Shown here piece after piece: positions 26,365 to 35,100 of a stretch of DNA of 64,000 nucleotides. The stretch comes from Alkalimonas mucilaginosa (lineage in GTDB: Bacteria > Pseudomonadota > Gammaproteobacteria > Enterobacterales > Alteromonadaceae). The notes under the pieces were generated by a model. It saw nothing but the letters and a program-made list of their open reading frames with translations. It had not been told where the DNA came from and searched no databases. The stretch is from positions 21,946-85,945 of the forward strand of contig NZ_JAUGZK010000015.1 in assembly GCF_036327005.1 (NCBI RefSeq). The letters run 5' to 3'. The first letter of the stretch is position 1, and the number at the start of each line of letters is the position of its first letter. The position numbers were made by a program, and so were the translations under genes.

Positions 26365-26392
26365 TAGCCAGCCGCAAAGCTGGTGTTATAAT
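26365..26392 (+). promoter_or_regulatory. glnS promoter with extended -10
   Basis: TAGCCA (26365-26370) and TATAAT (26387-26392) are spaced by 16 bases, and TG one base before the -10 gives an extended -10 element. It lies 54 bases upstream of the glnS ATG in the 287-base yfiR-glnS gap. The rest of that gap shows no gene of its own. Confidence 0.65.
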
Positions 26393-26445
26393 GCCTGCAA
26401 TCAGTGGCTGCCGATGCAGTATATTTTCAGAGGAAGTGTAAAACT

Positions 26446-28110
26446 ATGGCGGACGTAGATCATCGCCCCAGCAATTTTATTCGTCAAATTATTGATAAAG
26501 ACTTAGCCAGTGGCAAGCACAGCTCGGTGCATACCCGTTTTCCGCCTGAGCCAAACGGCTTTTTACACATAGGCCATGCCAAATCCATTTGCCTGAACTT
26601 TGGCATTGCTGAGGATTATCAGGGCAGTTGCAATCTGCGATTTGATGATACCAACCCGGAAAAAGAAAACATCGATTTTGTTCACTCCATTCAGCAGGAT
26701 GTGCGGTGGTTGGGATTTGAGTGGCAATCACCTGTCCATTATTCATCGGATTACTTTGAACAGTTGTATGGTTATGCAGTCGAGCTGATTCAAAAAGGCC
26801 TGGCGTATGTCTGCTTTCTCAATGCAGAGGATATGCGTGAATACCGCGGTAGCCTGACCAGGCCCGGCAAGCACAGTCCAACCCGCGATACCTCGCCGGA
26901 AGAAAACCTGGCCTTGTTTGAGAAAATGCGGGCTGGTGGCTTCAAAGAGGGCGAGTGCTCACTGCGGGCTAAGATTGATATGAGCTCGCCTTTTATCTGC
27001 ATGCGTGATCCGGTGATTTACCGGGTGAAGTTTGCCCATCACCACCAGACCGGGGATAAATGGTGCATCTATCCGATGTACGACTTCACCCATTGTATTT
27101 CCGACGCACTGGAAGGCATTACTCACTCGCTGTGTACCCTGGAGTTTCAGGACAACCGCCGTTTGTACGACTGGATCCTGGACAACATCAGTATTGACTG
27201 TCACCCACAGCAGATTGAGTTTTCCCGTTTAAATCTGGAATACACCGTGATGAGCAAGCGCAAGCTGCAAACACTGGTAGAAAAACAGGTGGTGCAGGGC
27301 TGGGATGATCCACGGATGCCAACTATTGCTGGTTTGCGCCGTCGTGGTTACACACCAGAGTCGATTCGGGAATTTGCCAAGCGCATTGGTGTGACCAAAC
27401 AAGACAACATTATAGAGATCAGCGCACTTGAGTCCTGCATCCGCGATGATTTAAATGCGCGGGCACCGCGCGCCATGGCGGTGTTGGAGCCACTGAAAGT
27501 GACCATCACCAATTACCCGGATAACGAGCTGCAGTGGCTGGATGTGCCCAATCATCCAAATGATGATAGTTTGGGACAGCGTCAGTTGCCCTTTGGCAAA
27601 GTGGTGTATATTGATCAGGCTGATTTCCGCGAAGAAGCCAACAAAAAATACAAGCGATTGGTCACTGGTGGTTGTGTGCGGCTTCGCAATGCCTATGTGA
27701 TTCAGGCTGATGAGGTGGTGAAAGATGCTGATGGCAAGGTAATCGAACTGCTGTGTAGTTATTTGCCGGAAACTTTGGGAGAGAATCCTGCCGATGGCCG
27801 TAAGGTACGGGGAGTGATTCACTGGGTCGAAGCCAGCCAGGCCAAACCTGCTGAGTTTCGGGTGTACGATCGCCTTTTTAGCGTGCCAAACCCGGCGGCC
27901 GAAGATGATTTCCTTCTGTCCGTAAATCCAGAGTCTTTGTTAATCAAGCAAGGGCTGGTGGAGCCGTCTTTGCAGCAAGCTGTTGCCGGGCAAGCGTATC
28001 AGTTTGAGCGGGAAGGTTATTACTGCGCAGATAGTCAAGATTCAACCCCCCAGCAGTTGGTGTTTAACCGTACTGTCGGCTTACGCGATAGCTGGAGCGA
28101 TGCGTCTTAA
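26446..28110 (+). CDS. glnS: GlnS, glutaminyl-tRNA synthetase
   Basis: GlnS charges tRNA-Gln. The ATG at 26446 gives 554 residues, the length of the E. coli enzyme, and the N-terminus MADVDHRPSNF; a GAGGAAG purine stretch lies upstream. It has the class I HIGH motif (residues 41-44, HIGHAKS), the KMSKS equivalent VMSKRKL, and the C-terminal beta-barrel anticodon domains. An in-frame GTG at 26404 would add 14 residues without support. Two hairpins follow the stop. Confidence 0.97.
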   Translation: MADVDHRPSNFIRQIIDKDLASGKHSSVHTRFPPEPNGFLHIGHAKSICLNFGIAEDYQGSCNLRFDDTNPEKENIDFVHSIQQDVRWLGFEWQSPVHYSSDYFEQLYGYAVELIQKGLAYVCFLNAEDMREYRGSLTRPGKHSPTRDTSPEENLALFEKMRAGGFKEGECSLRAKIDMSSPFICMRDPVIYRVKFAHHHQTGDKWCIYPMYDFTHCISDALEGITHSLCTLEFQDNRRLYDWILDNISIDCHPQQIEFSRLNLEYTVMSKRKLQTLVEKQVVQGWDDPRMPTIAGLRRRGYTPESIREFAKRIGVTKQDNIIEISALESCIRDDLNARAPRAMAVLEPLKVTITNYPDNELQWLDVPNHPNDDSLGQRQLPFGKVVYIDQADFREEANKKYKRLVTGGCVRLRNAYVIQADEVVKDADGKVIELLCSYLPETLGENPADGRKVRGVIHWVEASQAKPAEFRVYDRLFSVPNPAAEDDFLLSVNPESLLIKQGLVEPSLQQAVAGQAYQFEREGYYCADSQDSTPQQLVFNRTVGLRDSWSDAS

Positions 28111-28126
28111 CGCCGGGCTTTGATAG

Positions 28127-28182
28127 ACAGGGCCATCCGGGTGATGGCCCTGTTCATAATGGAGGCCGTTAACGGCCTTTTC
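28127..28182 (+). terminator. glnS terminator region (two hairpins)
   Basis: ACAGGGCCATC-CGGGT-GATGGCCCTGT (28127-28153) is followed by the perfect palindrome GGCCGTTAACGGCC (28164-28177) and TTTTCT. The second hairpin doubles as the last codons and stop of the convergent DUF3185 gene. Confidence 0.7.
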
Positions 28183-28369
28183 TAAGTAACAACCCAAGGC
28201 CAATAACGGCGGCTACAGTACCTGCAACTAAATACAATACTGTGTTATCGGTTGGGTTGCCGGTAATGACTTCGGTGATTTGTGAGGCGGTGGAGTTGTA
28301 CTCGGTATAGGCAAAGTACAGTAAAATGGCTCCGGCTATCAGTGCAGCTACTCCAATAATACGTTGCAT
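28169..28369 (-). CDS. DUF3185 small membrane protein
   Basis: This 66-residue protein has two membrane helices (MQRIIGVAALIAGAILLYFA and YLVAGTVAAVIGLGLLL) joined by a polar loop with TGNPTDNTV, the pattern of the DUF3185 family, whose function is unknown. A short basic tail (RKGR) ends it. The stop lies within the glnS terminator palindrome. An AGGAG-like stretch precedes the ATG on the minus strand. It appears to be a single-gene unit. Confidence 0.8.
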   Translation of the reverse strand: MQRIIGVAALIAGAILLYFAYTEYNSTASQITEVITGNPTDNTVLYLVAGTVAAVIGLGLLLRKGR

Positions 28370-28512
28370 CCTGTTCTCCTTGATTAAAGTTAAAGCCTGG
28401 TCGAGCGTAGTAAAATTGCGTACTATTTTGAAAAGCTTAGCATGATATCCACTTTAGTGCTTGCTTGGGGAGATAACCCGCGCAATTGATTATCAGAATG
28501 GAGGCAACAGCC

Positions 28513-29052
28513 ATGGGGTCCGGTCGGGACGAAAAAATAGAGCTGGAGCATGAGGCAGCCCGAATTTTTATGCGTTTGTATGAACGGCGCTTTGGCATCA
28601 AAATGCGTCATATCTGGCACAACGAGCCGCGCCGTCCCGATGTTTCCTGTTACTACGACGACCAAAAGCTGGATTTGGAGATTGCCCATTTGTATGGCAG
28701 TGAAGCTGAAGCCATGCATATTCTTGGGCGTGAGTTATCGCCACACACTCACCGGGAGTTGTTAACGCTGATGCGTATGCCGGCCGAAGCCCGCTTGGTG
28801 GCTGCGCTCAATAGCTTGCTGGCCAGTAAGGCGGAAAAACGTTACGACTCCGAGCGGGTCTGGCTGGTGATCCGGAATGCCAATCCACTTTGGACCAAAG
28901 ATGAGATGTTGGCTCATTTCCCCAAATTACATCTGCCGAAACAGCACCCCTTTGAGCAGGTGTGGGTTATTGGAGACATGGCTGGAGAGTCCGGTTTGTT
29001 GGCGCTCTTTCCACCACAGCATCAGCCAGCCCCCCCTAAAAAAAGAGACTAA
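28513..29052 (+). CDS. Unknown soluble protein with a possible PD-(D/E)XK-like core
   Basis: I do not recognise this family. The protein of 179 residues is soluble and charged. Residues about 45-70 read RRPDVSCYYDDQKLDLEIAH, and the spacing of PD and the later DLEIA resembles the core of PD-(D/E)XK nucleases, although the usual Lys is missing. The C-terminus ends in QPAPPKKRD. The ATG at 28513 is chosen because GGAGG lies eight bases upstream; in-frame starts at 28486 (TTG) and 28498 lack such a site. It precedes a small membrane protein gene by two bases. Confidence 0.7.
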   Translation: MGSGRDEKIELEHEAARIFMRLYERRFGIKMRHIWHNEPRRPDVSCYYDDQKLDLEIAHLYGSEAEAMHILGRELSPHTHRELLTLMRMPAEARLVAALNSLLASKAEKRYDSERVWLVIRNANPLWTKDEMLAHFPKLHLPKQHPFEQVWVIGDMAGESGLLALFPPQHQPAPPKKRD

Positions 29053-29054
29053 TT

Positions 29055-29429
29055 ATGCTGAGGATCTATCATCGTATTGCCACTATGATGCAGCCGGCTT
29101 TCTGGTTGATTTTAGTGTTGGCTGTGCTCAGTGGCGCTGCTTTTATCTGGCAGGTGCTGAGTGCGGAACAGCCGCATCAGAGCAGCGTATTGCTTTGGCT
29201 ACTTGCGATGTTGGCGTCGCTTGGCTGCTTACTGGTGATCAAACTTTTTGTGCAACCAGCCCCAGAGCTGAATGCAAAAGCCGGCTTTTTCCAGCGGCTG
29301 AAAATACGCCTGATCCGTCTGGGTTACTACCTGTTAGCGCTGATGACTACTCTGATACTGCTGGCCATTGTATTGCTTGGTCTGCGGGTTGGCACAGGTG
29401 CTCTGCTTCGTTTGCTCTTGGGGCATTGA
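29055..29429 (+). CDS. Unknown small membrane protein
   Basis: I do not recognise this 124-residue protein. It has three hydrophobic segments (about residues 14-36, 43-62 and 88-112) and a basic loop between the second and third (FFQRLKIRLIRLG). It starts two bases after the preceding gene, and its stop overlaps the earP start (TGATG), so it is translated with its neighbours. A link to EF-P modification is possible only by position. Confidence 0.65.
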   Translation: MLRIYHRIATMMQPAFWLILVLAVLSGAAFIWQVLSAEQPHQSSVLLWLLAMLASLGCLLVIKLFVQPAPELNAKAGFFQRLKIRLIRLGYYLLALMTTLILLAIVLLGLRVGTGALLRLLLGH

Positions 29430-30592
29430 TGATGCGCTGGGATATTTTTTGCCGGGTTATTGATAACTTTGGTGACATTGGCGTCTGTTGGCGCCTGGCG
29501 CGACAGTTGAGTTCTGAGCATGGCTGCAAAGTGCGACTTTGGGTGGATGATTTGCTTAGCTTTCAGCGTATCTGTGCCGAAGTGCAGCCCGGGCTAAGCC
29601 GGCAAGTGCTGACAGAAGGTGTCGAAGTGTGGCATTGGCAGCCTGAACCTGATGCCTTAATACAGCAAGCAGGTTGTGCCGAAGTGGTGATCGAAGCTTT
29701 TGCCTGTGAGTTGCCTGAAGGTTATCTGCACGCCATGGCGGCGGCACCGGTTAAGCCGGTTTGGTTAAATCTGGAATACTTGTCGGCAGAAAGCTGGGTG
29801 CTTGATTGTCATGCGCTGCCATCGCCACATCCAAGCTTGCCATTGCAGAAGCACTTTTTCTTTCCGGGCTTTTTGCCTGGTACGGGCGGCTTGCTGCGCG
29901 AAGGGCGTTTGATTGACGACATGACGGCCTGGCTGCAGCAAGGTGGCAAAAAGCGGTTGCTTGGCAAGCTTGGCATCGCCGAGCCAGAGCGCTATCAGCA
30001 GTTGATTTGCTTATTTGCCTATCGTCATTCAGAACTCTTGTCTTTGCTTTCCACTTGGGCGGAGCAGGAGGCGAGGCAGCTTTGTCTGGTGCCTGAGGGA
30101 GCTTTGGCAGATGAGTTACGAGCTTTGCTGCCTGAGCTAACCGCTCGTTCTTGGGTACAGCTGGGTAATACAACGCTGCAGGTGTTGCCTTTTATCAATC
30201 AGCAGCAGTTTGATCAGCTGCTATGGTGTGCTGATATCAATTTTGTGCGGGGTGAAGACTCATTAGTGCGCGCTATCTGGGCAGGTAAGCCTTTTGTCTG
30301 GCAGTTGTATCCTCAGGATGAGGATGCGCACCTGGACAAGTTGCAGGCATTTTGGCACTGTTTTGCAGCGGGGATGGAGGATGCGTTGCAGCAAGCCTTA
30401 TGGCAATTCTGGTTGAACTGGAACCAGCAAGCGGCGCTGGTTGCTCCCTGGCAGCAATTGACCGGGCTACGACCCGAATGGCAATGGCATTGTCTGAAGT
30501 GGCGGGGTCAACTGTGCCAACAGGGGGATCTGGCAAAGAATCTGGTGCGTTTTGTTGAAAATAAATTTATACTAACGGCAAATTTTTCCTAG
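29429..30592 (+). CDS. earP: EarP, EF-P arginine rhamnosyltransferase
   Basis: EarP transfers rhamnose from dTDP-rhamnose to Arg32 of elongation factor P, which lets EF-P relieve ribosome stalling at polyproline. The 387 residues begin WDIFCRVIDNFGDIGVCWRLA, where the conserved Asp residues of the family lie, and contain NFVRGEDSLVRAIWAGKPF and the following QLYPQDEDAH, the nucleotide-sugar site. The frame is open far upstream (to 28877), but conservation starts here, and the ATG at 29429 (or 29432) overlaps the previous stop. efp follows immediately. Confidence 0.94.
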   Translation: MMRWDIFCRVIDNFGDIGVCWRLARQLSSEHGCKVRLWVDDLLSFQRICAEVQPGLSRQVLTEGVEVWHWQPEPDALIQQAGCAEVVIEAFACELPEGYLHAMAAAPVKPVWLNLEYLSAESWVLDCHALPSPHPSLPLQKHFFFPGFLPGTGGLLREGRLIDDMTAWLQQGGKKRLLGKLGIAEPERYQQLICLFAYRHSELLSLLSTWAEQEARQLCLVPEGALADELRALLPELTARSWVQLGNTTLQVLPFINQQQFDQLLWCADINFVRGEDSLVRAIWAGKPFVWQLYPQDEDAHLDKLQAFWHCFAAGMEDALQQALWQFWLNWNQQAALVAPWQQLTGLRPEWQWHCLKWRGQLCQQGDLAKNLVRFVENKFILTANFS

Positions 30593-30613
30593 AAAGAAGA
30601 AGCTACTGTTATG

Positions 30614-31174
30614 ATGAAAACTGCTCAAGAGCTGCGCGCTGGCCAGGTGATTATGGTTGGAAGCGAGCCAATGGTGATTTTGAAAGCGGAATACAACAAA
30701 TCTGGCCGCAACTCAGCTGTGGTTAAAATGAAGCTAAAGAACCTGCTGAACAGCCAGGGGACTGAGACCGTTTACCGGGCCGATGATAAGTTTGAGCAAG
30801 TGATTTTGGAAAACAAAGAAGTCACTTATTCCTACTACGCTGATCCTATGTATGTCTTTATGGATGAAGAGTACAACCAGTTCGAAGTGGAAGCCGAGAA
30901 CATGGAAAGTGCATTAAAATACCTGGGTGATGGCATGCAGTGTACCTTGGTGTTCTATGGCGAGCGGCCAATTTCGGTAGATTTGCCTACCATAGTGGTG
31001 CGTGAAGTGGTGTATACCGAGCCAGCGGCTAAAGGGGATACCACCGGCAAAGTAATGAAACCAGCCAAACTGGATACTGGTTTTGAGCTGATGGTTCCAG
31101 CATTCGTTGAAACCGGTGATCGTATTGAAATTGATACCCGCACCGATGAATACCGCAGTCGGGCGAAAAGTTAA
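30614..31174 (+). CDS. efp: Elongation factor P (Arg32 type)
   Basis: EF-P promotes peptide bond formation on polyproline stretches. The second ATG (30614) is chosen because it places the modified residue of the loop NKSGRNSAVV at Arg32, as in Pseudomonas and Shewanella EF-P; the first ATG at 30611 adds one Met. This gives 186 residues in three OB-like domains, ending in TDEYRSRAKS. The Arg at the tip, in place of the Lys used by EpmA, agrees with earP directly upstream. A strong terminator follows. Confidence 0.97.
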   Translation: MKTAQELRAGQVIMVGSEPMVILKAEYNKSGRNSAVVKMKLKNLLNSQGTETVYRADDKFEQVILENKEVTYSYYADPMYVFMDEEYNQFEVEAENMESALKYLGDGMQCTLVFYGERPISVDLPTIVVREVVYTEPAAKGDTTGKVMKPAKLDTGFELMVPAFVETGDRIEIDTRTDEYRSRAKS

Positions 31175-31185
31175 ACACCGACATT

Positions 31186-31223
31186 GGCAACAACAAAGGA
31201 GCTTCGGCTCCTTTTTTGTTGCC
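31186..31223. terminator. Bidirectional terminator between efp and the REC-GGDEF gene
   Basis: Two 17-base arms (31186-31202 and 31207-31223) pair with one mismatch around a TTCG loop. The inner stem is AAAGGAGC/GCTCCTTT, with T residues to the right and A residues to the left, so it can stop both convergent transcripts. Confidence 0.88.
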
Positions 31224-31231
31224 GGACCTTG

Positions 31232-32146
31232 CTAGCCCAACCAACGCACACGATTTTTTCCGCATTGTTTGGCTTGATACAACATAGCATCTGCTTGCTT
31301 GATTGCATCGAGAGGTTCCTGATACAGACTGGGCTGGCAACTGATCCCACCAGCACTTAAAGTGACTATGTTGCTCACCGGGGAGTAATCATGGGGTAAT
31401 TGCAAGTCTTCGACAGCTTGCAAACATTGCTCAATCAGTTGGCGACTGCCCTGGTCGTCACTTTCTGGCAGTAAGAGTACAAACTCTTCACCGCCATACC
31501 TGGCAATAAAGTCGTTTGGCCGCTTCAGGCTGTCTTTGAGCCGGTGTGCAATCTGGTGCAATACCTTATCGCCCGCGGCATGGCCGTAATGATCGTTGTA
31601 TTCTTTAAAGTGATCAATATCCAGCATCACGATGCTGAGCGTGCTGTGCTGACGCAGTGCTGAACGCCAATACTGGTCAAGCACCTGATCGTATTTACGG
31701 CGGTTGGCAATTCCTGTCAGAGGGTCGATGTGGGCCAGTTGTTCCAGCATTTTCCGTTGCCTGGCCAATTGCAAGTGCAGCCGGACCCGAGCATGCACAA
31801 TAGCGGCATGAAAGGGTTTGTAAATGTAATCGCAGGCTCCAAGCCGCAAGCCTTGCTCTTCGTGACTGCTATCATTTAAAGCGGTAATAAAGATGACCGG
31901 AATACTGCTGGTCTGGCTGTTGTGTTTGAGCTTTTTAATCAGCTCAAAACCACTGATGTCAGGCATCAGGACATCCAGCAGAATTAAATCTGGCTGATAG
32001 GCTTCTGCTTTACGAAAACCTTGTTCGGCTGATTGTGCCAGCATGATATCTGTATCCTGGCGCAGGATATCACCCAGAATTTTCAGATTGGTTTTTTGGT
32101 CATCGATAATCAAGACCAGTTGCTTGCGATGCGGTTGTTGATCCAT
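31232..32146 (-). CDS. Response regulator with GGDEF output (diguanylate cyclase)
   Basis: This 304-residue protein couples an N-terminal receiver domain (LIIDDQ acidic pair, phosphoacceptor Asp in LILLDVLMPD, Lys in YIYKPF) to a GGDEF domain with active site ARYGGEEFVLL and an inhibitory RPND five residues upstream. It should make cyclic di-GMP when phosphorylated. It starts 19 bases after the stop of the giant hybrid kinase, so the two are almost certainly co-transcribed and the kinase is its likely phosphodonor. Confidence 0.92.
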   Translation of the reverse strand: MDQQPHRKQLVLIIDDQKTNLKILGDILRQDTDIMLAQSAEQGFRKAEAYQPDLILLDVLMPDISGFELIKKLKHNSQTSSIPVIFITALNDSSHEEQGLRLGACDYIYKPFHAAIVHARVRLHLQLARQRKMLEQLAHIDPLTGIANRRKYDQVLDQYWRSALRQHSTLSIVMLDIDHFKEYNDHYGHAAGDKVLHQIAHRLKDSLKRPNDFIARYGGEEFVLLLPESDDQGSRQLIEQCLQAVEDLQLPHDYSPVSNIVTLSAGGISCQPSLYQEPLDAIKQADAMLYQAKQCGKNRVRWLG

Positions 32147-32165
32147 GGCTCAGGCGACTTCCTTG

Positions 32166-35100
32166 CTACGCTGGTGGTAGTTGTTGCAACAGAGCTTGCA
32201 ACAGGCGGTGCGCTTGCTCAAACTCCACATCAGCTACAGTATGGTTTAGTTGCTCAATCTTTGCTGCAAATTCAGAGTCTTTTGTTTGTGCGCAGAGTTG
32301 TGCCAGCAACTGCTCTGCAGCAAAGTCAGATTGTAGCAGTAAGGGTTCCAGTCGCTGCAGCTCTGCTCTGAGCTGGGATCTATCCAGCGATTTTTCTGCA
32401 GGTAAGTTCGTCTGGCTGACTTGCTGCTGCAAGGAGTCGAGCAGCGGTTGCAACAACGCCAGTACTTCTTCGATGCTGCTGGTATCTACTTCGTCCGACT
32501 GCAGCTTTGCTTCAAGTTGATTGCAGGCATCGGCCAGGCTAAAAGCGCCAATATAAGCGGCGGCAGCTTTAAGGGAGTGCATAGACCGCCGGAGTGCTTC
32601 AGTGTCGTGGGACTGCAACTGATGCCGGAGTTTGTCGGGCAGGGTTTTGTGTTCGTGGTAAAAAATATGCAGTAAGCTTGGGTAAATAGCCGCCTGTGAT
32701 CCCAGGTTGACTCTGGCTCTGGTTTCATCCAGTAAGGCCGATGGCTTTTGGTACAGCATTGCACTGTCAGTTGATGTGTGGGAGGCAGGCTTGAGTGTAG
32801 CTTGTAGCAACTGCTGCAGCTTTTGGTACAGCAGCTCTGGCGCAATGGGTTTGGTCAGGTGGGCATTCATGCCAGCTGCCTGGCTACGCTCAATATCTTC
32901 TGGCAACGCATGTGCGGTCATGGCAAGAATTGGCAGCTCGGTAAGCCCCAGCTTCGTACGAATATGCCGACTAGCGGTCAGTCCATCCATTTCTGGCATC
33001 TGGATATCCATCAGGACCAAATCATAGCTATTTCTTTGCAGCAGTTGCAGTGCTACCAAGCCGTTTTCGGCACAGTCAATCTGAGCTGATGTTTCCTGGA
33101 TAAACCCCAGAGCGACCTGTTGGTTGATGGGATGATCTTCTACCAGCAACAGCCGTTTGCCAGTTAGGTCAGGCACTGGTGTTGGCTCTGGTGGGATGCG
33201 ACTGACGTTATCAATCTGGTTGGTAAACAGCAGTGGGCTCAGGGCATCCAGCAGCATGGAGTAATTGACAGGCTTCTCCAGGAACAGGTCAATACGAACA
33301 TCCTGCAAACAGGCTTTGGCAGCAGCTTTGTCGTAGGCTGACACCATCAGGATGCGGGGGCTGCGAGCACCAAGCTTATGCTGGATAGAGCGACTGGTTT
33401 CAATACCATCCATACCAGGCATGCGCCAGTCCATCAGAATAAAATCATAATCCTCTCCACGACTGGCGGCTTTATCAACCCGTTCAATGGCATCCAGGCC
33501 ATTGCTGCATTGCTCTGCCTGGACACCAAGCTCATCCAGTTGTTTTAATAAAACCATGCGGGTAAGCGCCATGTCGTCTACCACCAGGGCTTTGAGCTGC
33601 CGGGTTGCCAACCGTTTGCGCTGATGCTCGTACCCTTGTGCCGGAAGGTTTAGCTCAATGGTAAAGTAGAAGGTGGTGCCATAACCCGCTTCACTTTCCA
33701 GCCAGATCTCACCGGCCATCAGCTCACACAGCTGTTTGCAGATGCTAAGCCCAAGACCAGAGCCCCCGTATTTGCGTGTAATGGATTCATCAGCCTGATT
33801 AAAGGATTGAAACAGCTTACTTTGTTGCTGCTCTGTCATACCAATACCGGTGTCGGTGACCGAGCCATGCAGCTTGAAACGTTGCTGAGACAGAGGGGTG
33901 CCGTGCAGCATCAGGCAGACAGAGCCACTTTCGGTAAACTTAATGGCATTATTGAGCAGATTGACCAGCAATTGCTGGAGGCGAAGCGGGTCACCATTGA
34001 ACTCATGTGGCAAATCCGATGAGAGATCGGATACCAGCTCCAGGCCCTTACTGTGCGCTTTTAACGCCGTCATATTGATGGCTTGCTGTACCACCGGGCT
34101 AAGCGCAAAGCGGGTATTTTCCAGCCGTAGTTTACCGGCTTCAATTTTGGAAAAGTCCAGAATATCATTGACCAGACTTAGCAACATTTCGCCAGAGCTG
34201 CGAATCTTACCCAGGGTATCCAATAATTCTGGCTCCGGACCGTGTTTTGTGGCCAGTCGGCTTAAACCGATCACTGCATTGATAGGGGTCCGTATTTCGT
34301 GACTCATCCTGGCCAGAAAAGCAGACTTTGCCTCGGTAGCTGCTTCGGCTTTAATCTTGGCATCTGCCAGCTCACGTGTTCTGTTGACCACTTTTTGTTC
34401 CAGGTTTTTATTCGCCTCCAGTAGTTGCTGCGATAACCGGGTATTTTCAAACAGGATGGCCGTTTGGTTAGCCAGCAATTGCAACACCTGAACACGCTCT
34501 TGCTGAAAAGCACCGACCAAATGTTGATGTTGCAGGTAGACCAGGCCCCGAAAGGTGGCATTGACAACAATAGGCAAACACAATACGGCACAGGGCGGCT
34601 GTTTCACATCATGAAAGAAAGTGGTTTGACTGGTGTCATTCAGCAAGCGACTTTTCATACTGCGCTGTACCAAGTTTAATAACTTTTGTGGCAGCGCCGG
34701 CGGCCCGTCCATCGTGGTTGCCTGCATCTCCAGTTGTTGTTCCGATAGCAGCAGCAGACAGCCATGATCAGCACCGGCATTCTCTACCATCAACAGCAGC
34801 ATCCGTTGCAGATAGGCATGCAGATCAACCCGGCCAGTCAAAGCTTCTGCCGCTTTTAATACCGAGGCCAGATCAAGCTGCTGGTCGATGGCCGCAGCCT
34901 GACTGGCTTGCAACAGCGGATGTTGGCGTAGCTCTGGAAACTTAAGCAGCAGGTGCTCTGTTTTGGCAAAGGCCTGCCACTGTTGGTAAGCCCGCCAGGC
35001 TCTTGCTCTGTGTTCAAGCGCAAATGAATGCTGTTGCATGCTTTGCCAATAATCGGCAGCCAGCTCATGGGCCAGACCTGCATGCTGGGTAAAACCATGT

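Noticed and set aside
26159..26377. N-terminal extension of yfiR in the same frame
   Set aside because: Not signal-peptide-like and rich in Cys, Gln and Lys; it overlaps the glnS promoter side, so it is more likely untranslated.
28877..29428. Open frame upstream of earP, which would nearly add 184 residues
   Set aside because: It overlaps the unknown genes in another frame, and EarP homology begins at 29429.
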